A DNA stretch of 64,000 bases from Sphingobium sp. MI1205 (GTDB taxonomy: Bacteria; Pseudomonadota; Alphaproteobacteria; Sphingomonadales; Sphingomonadaceae): the NCBI RefSeq assembly GCF_001563285.1, contig NZ_CP005188.1, positions 2,857,501 to 2,921,500 of the forward strand, written 5' to 3'. This document shows positions 1-8,468 of this stretch, piece after piece. Made by a program: the position numbers and the translations under genes. Numbering within the stretch: position 1 is the stretch's first letter; every line of letters starts with the position of its first letter. Under the pieces are notes generated by a model, which ran no database searches, was not told where the DNA came from, and was given only the letters and a program-made list of their open reading frames with translations.

Positions 1-1156
1 TCATCCGCATCCATCCAAGGCCATCGAGAGGATCGAGATAGTCCGGCGCCTCTCCGCCCACTTCCCGATGCGCGATGATATCACTGCAGATCACGGGGAC
101 GCCGACCGACAGCGCTTCGATCACCGGGATGCCGAAGCCTTCCTCGAAAGACGGCATCAACATCGCCCGCGCCCCGGCAATCAGCGCATGCATTTCGGTG
201 TCCGGCACGCTGCCCGCTTCGATCACATGGCCGCGCAATATTTCCGCGCGTTCCAGCATGTCGACGACATTCTCATTTTCCCAGCCGCGCCGCCCGATCA
301 GCACCAGCACTGGCGCGTCATCCCCCAGCCGCTCCACCAGCCGCCGCCAGACGTTCAGCAACAGCAGGTGATTTTTACGCGGCTCGATGGTCGAGATATA
401 GACGAAATAGGGCCGCGTCGGCACGGCATGGCTTTCGCCACCAAAAAGGTCTGGGGGATCGGCGCCGAAATGGGCGACACAAAGCTGCCTGCCCTCCAGC
501 CCGCTCGTCATGTGCGGGGCGAGCGCGTCGATGGTCGCCTGGCTGTTGCCGATGATGCCGTGCGCGAAGCGATCGATCGTCCGCACCCGGCGGAGATGTT
601 CCTGCGCGCCCTGCGGCCGGGCGAATTCCGGGTGGGTGAGCGGTATGACATCATGCACCAGCGTCACGAAACGCGCGCCTTCCGCCCGCAGGATCGCGCC
701 GACCTGATCGGGATCGTCAAGATGATGGGGCGACACCTGTAAATAGACGCGCGGCCGGGTGGCAGGCGGCACGGGGCGCGGGCGCAGCGCGATCAGGTGC
801 TTGATGACGACCGCCCTGCTCGCCGCCTCATCACTGGCAGTGCTGTTACGCCACCGCGCGGCGGTGAAGGCCAGGAACTGACGCACGGCAGCCTCGTTCA
901 GCCGGCCATAATAGCCCCCCGCCGGATGCACGGCGGCAAAGGCGAGCCTGTCCGGCATGCGCTCCAGCAATTCGCGCGCATAGACATATTCGACCCGGTC
1001 GATGCCGGTTGGCGCAGCGTGGAAACTGCGCGACAGCAGGCGCGAGATGTCGAGGATCACCTCCGCCTCTCCCCCTGCGGCGGAGAAATATTGGCGCGCG
1101 GGCTTGGACCGTAGCGCCAGCCGGGCGCCCGGCGCCTTAAACGGCTTCAGCGCCAT
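1..1156 (-). CDS. glycosyltransferase family 1/4, C-terminus beyond window edge
   Basis: The frame stays open from an ATG at 1156 down to base 2, so at least 385 residues are visible and the C-terminus lies outside the window. I read a GT-B type glycosyltransferase. The donor-binding half carries IEPRKNH, then RGWENENV, and near residues 337-347 PSFEEGFGIPVIEAL, the E-x7-E motif (E339 and E347) that contacts the nucleotide-sugar in GT4 enzymes. The N-terminal half includes LVHDVIPLTHPEF, common in mannosyl- and rhamnosyltransferases of polysaccharide clusters. No signal peptide is seen, so a cytoplasmic enzyme is expected. The gene starts 50 bp after the HIT gene on the same strand. Acceptor and donor sugars cannot be told from sequence. 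Confidence 0.85.
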   Translation of the reverse strand, partial: MALKPFKAPGARLALRSKPARQYFSAAGGEAEVILDISRLLSRSFHAAPTGIDRVEYVYARELLERMPDRLAFAAVHPAGGYYGRLNEAAVRQFLAFTAARWRNSTASDEAASRAVVIKHLIALRPRPVPPATRPRVYLQVSPHHLDDPDQVGAILRAEGARFVTLVHDVIPLTHPEFARPQGAQEHLRRVRTIDRFAHGIIGNSQATIDALAPHMTSGLEGRQLCVAHFGADPPDLFGGESHAVPTRPYFVYISTIEPRKNHLLLLNVWRRLVERLGDDAPVLVLIGRRGWENENVVDMLERAEILRGHVIEAGSVPDTEMHALIAGARAMLMPSFEEGFGIPVIEALSVGVPVICSDIIAHREVGGEAPDYLDPLDGLGWMRM

Positions 1157-1206
1157 GTCAGCGCCCTCTCACCCGCAAAAGACCGGTCATGGAACAGGGC
1201 CGCAGC

Positions 1207-1647
1207 TTAGAACTGGGCACGAATCTCTTCCGCCAGCGCTTCCAGATCGGCTGCATCGGCGAAATTGCCCTGTGCATGAGCGGAAAAGCCGGTCGGCCCG
1301 CCCACCCATCGCGGCACGATATGGAAGTGCAGGTGATAGACGGTCTGCCCGGCCGGTGCGCCGTTGAACTGCGCGACATGGATGCCGTCAGGATTAAGCG
1401 CCTTGCGCGTCGCGACGGCAACCTTCTTCACCGTGGCCATGACCTGCGCCAGCGCCTCATCCTCTATCTCCAGGATGTTGCGCGCCTTGGACCATTTGGA
1501 AATGACCAGGCTATGCCCCTTCGACTGCGGCTGGATGTCGAGGAAGGCATATGTATGCTCATCCTCATATAATTTGGTCGAAGGAATTTTCCCTTGCAGG
1601 ATCAGGGCGAAGACATTGGCTTCGTCATAGGTGCCGTCCAGGCTCAT
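1207..1647 (-). CDS. HIT (histidine triad) family nucleotide hydrolase
   Basis: A 146-residue protein of the usual HIT length. The catalytic histidine triad HLHFH is at residues 105-109 inside YHLHFHIVPRW; the middle His is the nucleophile that forms a nucleotidyl intermediate. The N-terminal FALILQGKIPSTKLYEDE and AFLDIQPQSKGHSLVI are typical of Hint/HinT-like phosphoramidases acting on AMP-linked substrates. It is cytoplasmic. It lies 11 bp downstream of scoB on the same strand, so it may share that transcript, but no functional link is evident. The physiological substrate is unknown in most bacteria. Confidence 0.9.
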   Translation of the reverse strand: MSLDGTYDEANVFALILQGKIPSTKLYEDEHTYAFLDIQPQSKGHSLVISKWSKARNILEIEDEALAQVMATVKKVAVATRKALNPDGIHVAQFNGAPAGQTVYHLHFHIVPRWVGGPTGFSAHAQGNFADAADLEALAEEIRAQF

Positions 1648-1658
1648 GCCACCATTCC

Positions 1659-2309
1659 TCAGCTCAGATAATGAGCCGTGGTCTTAGCGGCGACTTCCTC
1701 CGCCGTCACGCCCGGTGCGAGTTCGACCAGCTTGAACGGGCTGTCATGATCGGGACGCTGGAACACGCAAAGGTCGGTGACGATCATATCGACCACATTC
1801 TTGCCCGTCAGCGGCAGGGTGCAGGCCGGGATGAACTTGGGATCGCCGTTCTTGGAGGTATGTTCCATGACGACGATGATCTTCTTGACGCCCGCGACCA
1901 GATCCATCGCGCCGCCCATGCCCTTGATCATCTTGCCGGGAATCATCCAGTTGGCGATGTCGCCATTTTCCCCGACTTCCATCGCGCCCAGCACGGTGAG
2001 GTCGATATGCCCGCCGCGAATCATGGCGAAACTGTCTGCGCTGGAGAAATAGACCGTGCTGGGCAGCTCGCTGATCGTCTGCTTGCCCGCATTGATGAGG
2101 TCGGCATCCTCCTCACCCTCATAGGGGAAGGGACCGATGCCGAGCATGCCGTTTTCCGATTGCAGCGTCACTTCCACGCCCGCCGGGATATGGTTTGCGA
2201 CAAGTGTCGGAATGCCGATGCCCAAATTCACGTAGAAGCCGTCCTTCAGCTCCTTCGCCGCCCGCGCGGCCATCTCGTCACGGGTCCAGCCTTTGGTTTC
2301 CTGAGCCAT
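1659..2309 (-). CDS. scoB: 3-oxoacid CoA-transferase subunit B
   Basis: This is the beta subunit of the heterodimer that moves CoA from succinyl-CoA to acetoacetate or a related 3-oxoacid. The signature [12 protein letters not shown] contains the catalytic glutamate (E52 from the ATG at 2309), which forms the glutamyl-CoA thioester. [14 protein letters not shown] and [15 protein letters not shown] are further family blocks. Its ATG overlaps the scoA stop (TGATG); a GTG three bases upstream (2312) is an alternative start, giving a GTGA overlap. Either way the subunits are translationally coupled. PcaJ-type 3-oxoadipate transferase is the main alternative; no pca genes are nearby. Confidence 0.9.
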   Translation of the reverse strand: MAQETKGWTRDEMAARAAKELKDGFYVNLGIGIPTLVANHIPAGVEVTLQSENGMLGIGPFPYEGEEDADLINAGKQTISELPSTVYFSSADSFAMIRGGHIDLTVLGAMEVGENGDIANWMIPGKMIKGMGGAMDLVAGVKKIIVVMEHTSKNGDPKFIPACTLPLTGKNVVDMIVTDLCVFQRPDHDSPFKLVELAPGVTAEEVAAKTTAHYLS

Positions 2310-3019
2310 CACGCGGTCTCCCTCTGGCGCACGGTGCGGAATTCGATTTTCTTGTCATAGGGCGCGCCGATAATCATGCGCTTCACATAGATGCCGGGCA
2401 AATGGATGCTGTCGGGGTCAAGGCTCCCGACCGGCACCACTTCCTCAACCTCGGCGACGCAGATTCTGGCGGCGGTTGCCATCGGCGCATTGAAATTGCG
2501 CGCGGTCTTGCGGAAGATGAGGTTGCCGCTTTCGTCGGCCTTCCAGCCCTTGATGATGGCGACGTCGGCGAAGATGCCGCGTTCCAGGATATAATCCTGC
2601 CCGTCGAAATTCTTCACTTCCTTGCCCTCGGCCACCGCCGTGCCGACACCGGTCTTGGTGTAGAAGCCCGGAATACCCGCGCCGCCTGCACGGCAACGCT
2701 CCGCCAACGTGCCCTGGGGGCAAAATTCGACTTCCAGCTCGCCTGAAAGATATTGCCGCTCGAATTCCTTGTTCTCGCCGACATAGGAAGAGATCATCTT
2801 CTTCACCTGTCGCGTGCGCAGCAGCTTGCCCAGCCCCTCGCCGTCGATGCCGGCATTGTTGGAGGCGATCGTCAGATCCTTGACACCGCTGTCGCGGATC
2901 GCGTCGATCAAACGCTCCGGGATGCCGCACAGGCCAAAACCGCCTGCGCACAGATGCATGCCCTCGAAGAGAAGGCCCTCCAACGCACTCGCAGCATCGG
3001 GGTATAGTTTCTTCACCAT
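2309..3019 (-). CDS. scoA: 3-oxoacid CoA-transferase subunit A
   Basis: The alpha subunit (236 residues) of the CoA-transferase. It opens with the glycine-rich CoA-binding loop [13 protein letters not shown] (about residues 26-38), followed by [15 protein letters not shown] and the block [20 protein letters not shown], all characteristic of the SCOT/PcaI alpha chain. The order A-then-B with overlapping stop and start is the usual operon. The pair lets the cell activate ketone bodies such as acetoacetate released during polyhydroxybutyrate breakdown. Nothing in the 94 bp upstream was recognised as a regulator site. Confidence 0.9.
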   Translation of the reverse strand: MVKKLYPDAASALEGLLFEGMHLCAGGFGLCGIPERLIDAIRDSGVKDLTIASNNAGIDGEGLGKLLRTRQVKKMISSYVGENKEFERQYLSGELEVEFCPQGTLAERCRAGGAGIPGFYTKTGVGTAVAEGKEVKNFDGQDYILERGIFADVAIIKGWKADESGNLIFRKTARNFNAPMATAARICVAEVEEVVPVGSLDPDSIHLPGIYVKRMIIGAPYDKKIEFRTVRQRETA

Positions 3020-3113
3020 CGCCAGCCTCCTCCTGAACTTTATCGAGCGCCATAAGAGGTAGTGGCCGGACGGTCAATTTGCTGCGATGGCGAAATTTGC
3101 GCCCGGCCTGTGA

Positions 3114-4115
3114 TCAGATCAGTCCGGCGAGCGGACTGGACGGATCGGCATAGAGCCGCTTGCCCATCCGGCCCGCGCGGTAGGCCATGCGCCCTGCCTC
3201 CACCCCCGCCTTCATGGCGGCCGCCATCAGCACCGGGTCTTTCGCTTCGGCTATCGCCGTGTTCATCAGCACGCCGGTACAGCCAAGCTCCATCGCCTCG
3301 GCCGCTTCCGACGCGGTGCCGACGCCCGCATCGACCAGAACCGGCAGCTTGGTGCCTTCAACGATCAGCCGGATGGTCACGCGGTTCTGGATGCCCAGGC
3401 CCGATCCAATGGGCGCGCCCAGCGGCATGATCGCCACCGCGCCCGCATCCTCCAGCCGTTTCGCGGCGATCGGATCATCGACGCAATAGACCATCGGCTT
3501 GAAGCCTTCCTTGGCGAGAATATCTGTCGCGCGCAGCGTTTCCACCATGTCGGGATAGAGCGTCCGCGCCTCGCCCAACACCTCCAGCTTGACCAGATCC
3601 CAACCGCCCGCCTCGCGCGCCAGGCGTAGCGTGCGGATCGCCTCCTCGCCGGTGTAGCAGCCCGCGGTGTTGGGCAGGTAGGTGATCTTCTTCGGGTCGA
3701 TGAAGTCGGTCAGCATCGGCGCATTGGGGTCCGACACATTGACGCGCCGCACCGCGACGGTGACGATTTCCGCCCCCGAAGCCGCGACCGCCGCCGCATT
3801 CTGTTCAAAATTCTTGTATTTCCCCGTGCCGACAATCAGGCGCGACCGGAAGGTCTTGCCCGCCACGGTCCAGTTGTCGCCCTCGACAGCCGACACATCG
3901 CCACCGCCGACGAAATGCACGATTTCCAGTTCGTCGCCATCCTCCACCAGCACCTGCGTCAGGGTGGAACGGGGCACGACTTCAAGGTTCCGCTCGACCG
4001 CCACCTTTTCAGGCACGAACCCCAGTTCGCTCGCCAGTTCGGCCAGCGTGAGGCCCGCGCGCACCCGGCGATGCTCGCCGTTGATGTGGATGGATAGGGT
4101 TCCGTCGACGTGCAA
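3114..4115 (-). CDS. thiG: ThiS-ThiG fusion: sulfur carrier and thiazole synthase
   Basis: A 333-residue fusion. Residues 1-72 are a ThiS ubiquitin-like fold ending in HFVGGG; residues 80-333 are ThiG. ThiG makes the thiazole phosphate of thiamine from deoxyxylulose phosphate, dehydroglycine and sulfur delivered as ThiS thiocarboxylate. The ThiG Schiff-base lysine is K176 in LVKLEVLG, and [12 protein letters not shown] plus [11 protein letters not shown] are phosphate-binding parts. The di-glycine that must be adenylated (Gly70-Gly71) is internal followed by Gly-Asp, so it is not a free C-terminus as in stand-alone ThiS. The only good start is TTG at 4115. Similar fusions are known in proteobacteria. 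An adenylating E1 candidate lies 47 kb away (50824-51606). Confidence 0.9.
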   Translation of the reverse strand: MHVDGTLSIHINGEHRRVRAGLTLAELASELGFVPEKVAVERNLEVVPRSTLTQVLVEDGDELEIVHFVGGGDVSAVEGDNWTVAGKTFRSRLIVGTGKYKNFEQNAAAVAASGAEIVTVAVRRVNVSDPNAPMLTDFIDPKKITYLPNTAGCYTGEEAIRTLRLAREAGGWDLVKLEVLGEARTLYPDMVETLRATDILAKEGFKPMVYCVDDPIAAKRLEDAGAVAIMPLGAPIGSGLGIQNRVTIRLIVEGTKLPVLVDAGVGTASEAAEAMELGCTGVLMNTAIAEAKDPVLMAAAMKAGVEAGRMAYRAGRMGKRLYADPSSPLAGLI

Positions 4116-4227
4116 TGCTTTGTTCCCGGCAAAGAAGGTGTCTCGACTTGGCGCGACACGAAAGGCTAAAGGTCAGGGCGCATATAGGGGCGGCAGTGCC
4201 CCACTCGCAACCATAAGGGGGACTGCC

Positions 4228-4668
4228 ATGGCCGACGCGCGCAAAATCTATGTGTTGAACGGCCCGAACCTCAACATGCTGGGCACGCGGGAGCCGGAAA
4301 TCTACGGCTATGATACGCTGGACGATATTGCCGAACGGATGGAGGATGCGGCGACCCGCGCCCATGTCGAGGTCGATTTCCGCCAGTCCAACCATGAAGG
4401 CCATCTGATCGACTGGCTGCAGGAGGCGCATGCAGAGGGCGCCCATGCCGTCATCATCAATCCGGGCGGCCTGACGCACACATCGGTCGCGCTGCATGAC
4501 GCGATCAAGGGCATCAGCGTGCCCGTCATCGAAGTCCATCTGTCCAACCCGCACATGCGCGAGCCATTCCGTCATAAAAGCTATGTCGGCATGGCGGCGA
4601 AGGGAACCGTGGCGGGCTTTGGCGCAATGTCCTACATGCTGGCGCTCGAAGCGGCGCTGGAATTGTAG
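4228..4668 (+). CDS. aroQ: type II 3-dehydroquinate dehydratase
   Basis: A 146-residue enzyme of normal size for the type II, dodecameric dehydroquinase of the shikimate pathway. [17 protein letters not shown] (residues 11-27) holds the catalytic Arg21 and Tyr26 on the flexible lid; [15 protein letters not shown] and [15 protein letters not shown] form the substrate pocket. The ATG at 4228 gives the conserved N-terminus (KIYVLNGPN), preceded by AAGGGG. It runs divergently from thiS-thiG and 95 bp ahead of accB in the same direction, the aroQ-accB-accC order common in proteobacteria. Confidence 0.95.
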   Translation: MADARKIYVLNGPNLNMLGTREPEIYGYDTLDDIAERMEDAATRAHVEVDFRQSNHEGHLIDWLQEAHAEGAHAVIINPGGLTHTSVALHDAIKGISVPVIEVHLSNPHMREPFRHKSYVGMAAKGTVAGFGAMSYMLALEAALEL

Positions 4669-4763
4669 GCGCCCGGTCATTTTGGCGCTCAAAAGTTGCG
4701 CTTGGCCCCAAATACGCATAGGCGCGGGCAGCAGTAACGATATTCACCGTCCAGGGACTTCAA

Positions 4764-5243
4764 ATGAACGACAAGCAGGAAAAGGGCGCAATGCAGGTGG
4801 ATGTGCAGTTGGTGCGGGATCTCGCCGCGTTGCTCGACGACACCAACCTGACGGAAATCGAGGTGGAGGACGGCGATCGCAAGATCCGCGTCGCGCGCAA
4901 GGCCGGCGGCGGTGGCGGCGCTCCCGCCTATATGCATGCCCCGGCCCCGATGGCCGCGCCCGCAGCGCCCGCGCCTGCCGCCGCCTCGGCTGAACCGGCG
5001 CTGCCTTCGGGCAATGCCGTGCGTTCGCCGATCGTCGGCACCGCCTATCTGGCTGCCGAGCCGGGCGCGGCGCCCTTCGTCAGCGTCGGTTCGACCGTGA
5101 AGCAGGGCGAAACGCTGGTCATCGTCGAAGCGATGAAGGTAATGAACGCCATTCCGGCTCCCGCATCGGGCACGGTCAAGGCGGTGCTGGTCGAAAATGG
5201 CCAGCCGGTCGAATATGACCAGCCGCTGATCGTCATCGAATAA
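4764..5243 (+). CDS. accB: biotin carboxyl carrier protein of acetyl-CoA carboxylase
   Basis: A 159-residue carrier of the multi-subunit acetyl-CoA carboxylase. An N-terminal helix-rich part (to about residue 46) leads to an Ala-Pro linker (residues 48-80) and a C-terminal biotinyl domain whose EAMKVMN motif places the biotinylated lysine at K125. A methionine at residue 10 (MQVDVQ) is an alternative start. Only 14 bp separate it from accC, so the two are co-transcribed. Together they carry out the ATP-dependent carboxylation of biotin that feeds malonyl-CoA synthesis. Confidence 0.95.
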   Translation: MNDKQEKGAMQVDVQLVRDLAALLDDTNLTEIEVEDGDRKIRVARKAGGGGGAPAYMHAPAPMAAPAAPAPAAASAEPALPSGNAVRSPIVGTAYLAAEPGAAPFVSVGSTVKQGETLVIVEAMKVMNAIPAPASGTVKAVLVENGQPVEYDQPLIVIE

Positions 5244-5257
5244 GGCCGCGTAACTCC

Positions 5258-6604
5258 ATGGCCATCGAAAAGCTGCTGATCGCCAACCGGGGCGAAATCG
5301 CGCTCCGCATCCATCGCGCCTGCCACGAAATGGGCATCAAGACGGTCGCGGTCCATTCCACCGCCGACGCCGACGCCATGCATGTGCGGCTCGCCGACGA
5401 GGCGATCTGCATCGGCCCGCCCGCGGCCAAGGACAGCTATCTGAACGTCGCGGCGATCATTTCGGCCGCGGAAATCTCCGGCGCGGATGCGATCCATCCG
5501 GGCTATGGCTTCCTGTCGGAAAATGCGCAGTTCGCGGAAATCGTGGAGGCGCATAACATCGCCTTCGTCGGTCCCAAGCCCGAACATATCCGCATCATGG
5601 GCGACAAGGTCGAGGCAAAGCGGACCGCAGGCGCACTGGGCCTGCCGCTGGTCCCCGGATCGGATGGCGCGCTTTCCAGCTTCGATGAGGCGAGGGAGGT
5701 CGCGACGAAGATCGGCTATCCCGTCCTGATCAAGGCAGCTTCGGGCGGCGGCGGGCGCGGCATGAAGGTCGTGCCTTCCGAAGACCAGCTTGAAACGCTG
5801 ATGAAGCAGGCGGGTTCGGAAGCAAAGGCCGCCTTTGGCGACGATACCGTCTATATGGAAAAATATCTGGGCAACCCCCGGCATATTGAATTCCAGGTGT
5901 TCGGCGACGGCAAGGGCAACGCCATCCATCTGGGCGAGCGCGACTGTTCGCTCCAGCGCCGCCACCAGAAGGTGCTGGAGGAAGCGCCCTCACCCGTCCT
6001 TTCCACCGCCGAGCGGAACCAGATGGGCGAAGTGGTGCGCAAGGCGATGGCCGACATGGCCTATCGCGGCGCGGGCACGATCGAGTTCCTGTGGGAAAAT
6101 GGCGAATTCTACTTCATCGAGATGAACACCCGCCTGCAGGTGGAGCATCCGGTAACCGAAATGATCACCGGCATCGACCTGGTCCGTGAACAGATCCGCA
6201 TTGCCGAGGGCAAGCCGCTGTCGGTCGAGCAGCAGGATATCGAGTTTCAGGGCCACGCCATCGAATGCCGCATCAACGCCGAAGATCCCCGGACCTTCGC
6301 GCCGTCGCCCGGCACCGTCACCAGCTATCATGTCCCCGGCGGCATGCATGTCCGCGTCGATAGTGGCCTGTATCAGGGCTATAAGGTGCCACCCTATTAC
6401 GACAGCATGATCGGCAAGCTGATCGTCTATGGCCGAACGCGCGAAGGGGCGATCATGCGATTGCGCCGCGCGCTGGAGGAATATGTGATCGAAGGCATGA
6501 AGACCACGATCCCCCTGCACCAGAAGCTGCTCCGAGACCCGGAGTTCCTGAATGGCGACTACACGATCAAGTGGCTGGAGGAATGGCTGGCCCGCGACGA
6601 ATAA
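5258..6604 (+). CDS. accC: acetyl-CoA carboxylase biotin carboxylase subunit
   Basis: A 448-residue protein, the length of stand-alone AccC. It starts with [18 protein letters not shown], followed by the ATP-grasp fold: Lys159 in the run before GGGGRGMK, and the catalytic block [15 protein letters not shown] with Glu288. Both residues match the numbering of the well-studied E. coli enzyme. [13 protein letters not shown] belongs to the biotin carboxylase C-terminal domain. No biotinyl domain is fused, consistent with the separate accB directly upstream. It is cytoplasmic and catalyses the first half-reaction of fatty-acid synthesis. Confidence 0.97.
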   Translation: MAIEKLLIANRGEIALRIHRACHEMGIKTVAVHSTADADAMHVRLADEAICIGPPAAKDSYLNVAAIISAAEISGADAIHPGYGFLSENAQFAEIVEAHNIAFVGPKPEHIRIMGDKVEAKRTAGALGLPLVPGSDGALSSFDEAREVATKIGYPVLIKAASGGGGRGMKVVPSEDQLETLMKQAGSEAKAAFGDDTVYMEKYLGNPRHIEFQVFGDGKGNAIHLGERDCSLQRRHQKVLEEAPSPVLSTAERNQMGEVVRKAMADMAYRGAGTIEFLWENGEFYFIEMNTRLQVEHPVTEMITGIDLVREQIRIAEGKPLSVEQQDIEFQGHAIECRINAEDPRTFAPSPGTVTSYHVPGGMHVRVDSGLYQGYKVPPYYDSMIGKLIVYGRTREGAIMRLRRALEEYVIEGMKTTIPLHQKLLRDPEFLNGDYTIKWLEEWLARDE

Positions 6605-6646
6605 GCGGGCCGGAATTTTCAGATTTGTTCAATGGGGGGAACGGGA

Positions 6647-6841
6647 ATGCAAAAGGGAAAGATTGTTTTCACGGGCCACTTCCTTGAATATTTCATCATG
6701 TCGCTCGGCCTGCTCCTGCTGTGCGTGGTGACGCTTGGGCTGGCGCTCCCCTATTACGCCTACTGGAATTTCAAATATTTCTTCTCGAACATGGAAGTCG
6801 AGCTGTATCAGTCCGGCAATCCGATCGAGCACAGCAGGTAA
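6647..6841 (+). CDS. small membrane protein of unknown function
   Basis: About 64 residues from the ATG at 6647, which follows a GGGGGGAACGGGA purine run; an in-frame ATG at 6632 would add five residues but lacks a good ribosome site. One long hydrophobic segment (roughly residues 13-38, LEYFIMSLGLLLLCVVTLGL) precedes an aromatic stretch YYAYWNFKYFF. The layout recalls the start of DUF898/YjgN-like multi-pass proteins, but it is far shorter. It sits 42 bp after accC and 6 bp before arsC, suggesting co-transcription. I do not recognise a function. Confidence 0.6.
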   Translation: MQKGKIVFTGHFLEYFIMSLGLLLLCVVTLGLALPYYAYWNFKYFFSNMEVELYQSGNPIEHSR

Positions 6842-6847
6842 CAGGGC

Positions 6848-7192
6848 ATGAAGGCGACCATCTGGCACAACCCCCGCTGTTCCAAGTCACGGGCCGCGCT
6901 GGCGATTCTGCAGGAAACGCCGGAGGTTGTTGTCGAGGTCGTCGAATATCTCAAGACCCCGCCCGCTCGCGCCGAAATCGCAGCGGTGCTGAAGAAGGCG
7001 GGCGTCCGCCCCTCGCAAGCGCTCCGCAAGGGCGAAGCGGTGGTGAAGGAAATCGGCCTAGACGTCACGGATGACGAGGCGATCCTTGACGCCATGGCGC
7101 TGCACCCGATCCTGATCGAGCGGGCCATCGTCATTACCGAAAAAGGCGCGGTCATCGCCCGGCCGCCCGAACGGGCAAGCGAAGTGCTTTAA
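6848..7192 (+). CDS. arsC: ArsC-type arsenate reductase (glutaredoxin-dependent)
   Basis: A 114-residue thioredoxin-fold protein. HNPRCSKSR places the catalytic cysteine at C11, and the arginine triad that binds arsenate in plasmid-type ArsC appears as R60 (ALRKGE), R92 (LIERAIV) and R105 (ARPPE). These match the E. coli residues in spacing, so the enzyme probably reduces As(V) to As(III) with glutathione and glutaredoxin. There is no arsenite pump or ArsR nearby. Chromosomal orphan homologues of this family (YfgD-like) often have unclear roles, so resistance is not assured. Confidence 0.85.
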   Translation: MKATIWHNPRCSKSRAALAILQETPEVVVEVVEYLKTPPARAEIAAVLKKAGVRPSQALRKGEAVVKEIGLDVTDDEAILDAMALHPILIERAIVITEKGAVIARPPERASEVL

Positions 7193-7234
7193 GGATAAGC
7201 CAAGGCTCGGCAGGGCAAGTCTTGGTCGCCTTCT

Positions 7235-7972
7235 CTACCGCACTCGCCAGCGATAATCTTCCTCCCTCACCTCGGTAACAGCATATCCTTCGGGATCGCG
7301 AGCAGGACGAAACCGATAACGCTCCCTGATGATGCGGCAGGTCATGGCATCAACCTCCGCATAGCCGCTGCCTTCAATAATCTCGCATTTGTCGACACGG
7401 CCTGACGGACCTATGGCATATCGGACGCCAATTTTCAGGCGGCCGACCCCGCGCAGCCAGTCGGGGAAATCGGAATTTCGAAAACGCCCGTCGGTCTGCC
7501 TGGCGCGCGAAAATTCGCCGCCATCACCGGTTCCGCTTCCCTCACCGGCGCCATCGCCTCGCCCTGATCCGCTGCCGCGTCCCTCGTCGCCTGCGCCGAT
7601 CCCGTTGGCCGCCTCCGTGGACGCCGCAGGAGCAGGCAATGTTGGCGCAGGGAGGGAGACGACAGGCGGAGGCGCGACAATTGCGCTCTCCTCAATTATC
7701 GGCTTTGGCCGCACCTGCGGTGCAGGCGTGGAGCCGCCAGCGGGTTTGATTTCCCGTGGCTTTTCGATTTTCGGGGGTTCTGGCTCAGAATCGACCGGCG
7801 GCGCGAGATTCAGCAGAGTCAGTGGCGCATCATCCGTTATCGCCCGCCATAATGGGCCAACGCGCAGCCCCGAAATCAGGGCATAGCCGATCAGAAAATT
7901 GACGACGAGCGCAGCGATCGCCGGAGCGACCTTGCCAGACCCCGGCCACCGCTGCGCCCAGATATTCTTCAT
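7235..7972 (-). CDS. TonB-type energy transducer
   Basis: A 245-residue protein with TonB layout: a short cytoplasmic start, one transmembrane helix (about residues 16-38), a Pro/Glu/Lys periplasmic stretch (residues 58-90, PPKIEKPREIKPAGG), a Gly-Ser-rich region (about 125-150), and a C-terminal TonB domain (about 168-245) with RLKIGVRYAIGPSGRVDKC and YRFRPARDPEG. It would pass proton-motive force from ExbB/ExbD to outer-membrane receptors. No exbB/exbD or receptor gene is adjacent, so its partner is unknown. The Gly-rich insert is longer than in classical TonB. Confidence 0.85.
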   Translation of the reverse strand: MKNIWAQRWPGSGKVAPAIAALVVNFLIGYALISGLRVGPLWRAITDDAPLTLLNLAPPVDSEPEPPKIEKPREIKPAGGSTPAPQVRPKPIIEESAIVAPPPVVSLPAPTLPAPAASTEAANGIGAGDEGRGSGSGRGDGAGEGSGTGDGGEFSRARQTDGRFRNSDFPDWLRGVGRLKIGVRYAIGPSGRVDKCEIIEGSGYAEVDAMTCRIIRERYRFRPARDPEGYAVTEVREEDYRWRVR

Positions 7973-8011
7973 TTTGTTGATGTCCGTGCATCCTGCACGG
8001 CGCGATGCCGA

Positions 8012-8302
8012 TTAACGGTAAACGCGGCGGCCGTTGCGATCGATATAATATTCGCGGCCGCGACGGTCGCGCTGCCACCGGCGGTCGCCGTCCGAAGTCG
8101 CGACGCCCACGGCCGCACCGCCTGCAGCGCCGATCGCTGCGCCTTCGGCAACGCCAAGGCCAGGAACCAATGCGCCTGCTACAGCGCCACCCACCGCGCC
8201 GATCCCGGCACCGCGCAGGCCGTCACGCGTCGTTTCGCGCGCGCAGCCGCCGACGCTGGCCGCGGCCGCCAAACCTGTAACCAGCAAAATCATTTTCTTC
8301 AT
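8012..8302 (-). CDS. glycine-zipper lipoprotein
   Basis: A 96-residue exported protein. MKKMILLVTGLAAAASVGGC is a lipoprotein signal with the lipidated cysteine at C20. Residues 30-68 form a glycine-zipper helix pair (GAGIGAVGGAVAGALV, then GAAIGAAGGAAVGVA), and the tail is Arg/Tyr-rich (REYYIDRNGRRVYR). Such Rickettsia 17-kDa/OmpA-like zipper proteins sit in the outer membrane, often under stress control. The ATG at 8302 is chosen because it gives a clean signal peptide. It lies 39 bp upstream of tonB on the same strand. Confidence 0.8.
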   Translation of the reverse strand: MKKMILLVTGLAAAASVGGCARETTRDGLRGAGIGAVGGAVAGALVPGLGVAEGAAIGAAGGAAVGVATSDGDRRWQRDRRGREYYIDRNGRRVYR

Positions 8303-8468
8303 GGCTCGTCTCCATATTGGTGAGCTAAGAACGAGGGAGACGGCGATAAGTTCGATTACATCGTTGCGCGCCCAGCGCTTTTCGATGCGTCCCTCGCCTG
8401 TCGAGGCAAGGCGGACGGGCCAACAACCGCACTGGAGCGCCCCGGGATAACCCGCTATCCCCTGCGCC

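Noticed and set aside
4116..4227. TPP riboswitch ahead of thiS-thiG
   Set aside because: The conserved CUGAGA and ACCUGAUCUGG elements are not present on the minus strand in this gap.
6848..7192. Arsenic resistance operon
   Set aside because: Only an ArsC-like reductase is present; no arsR, arsB or acr3 gene lies nearby.
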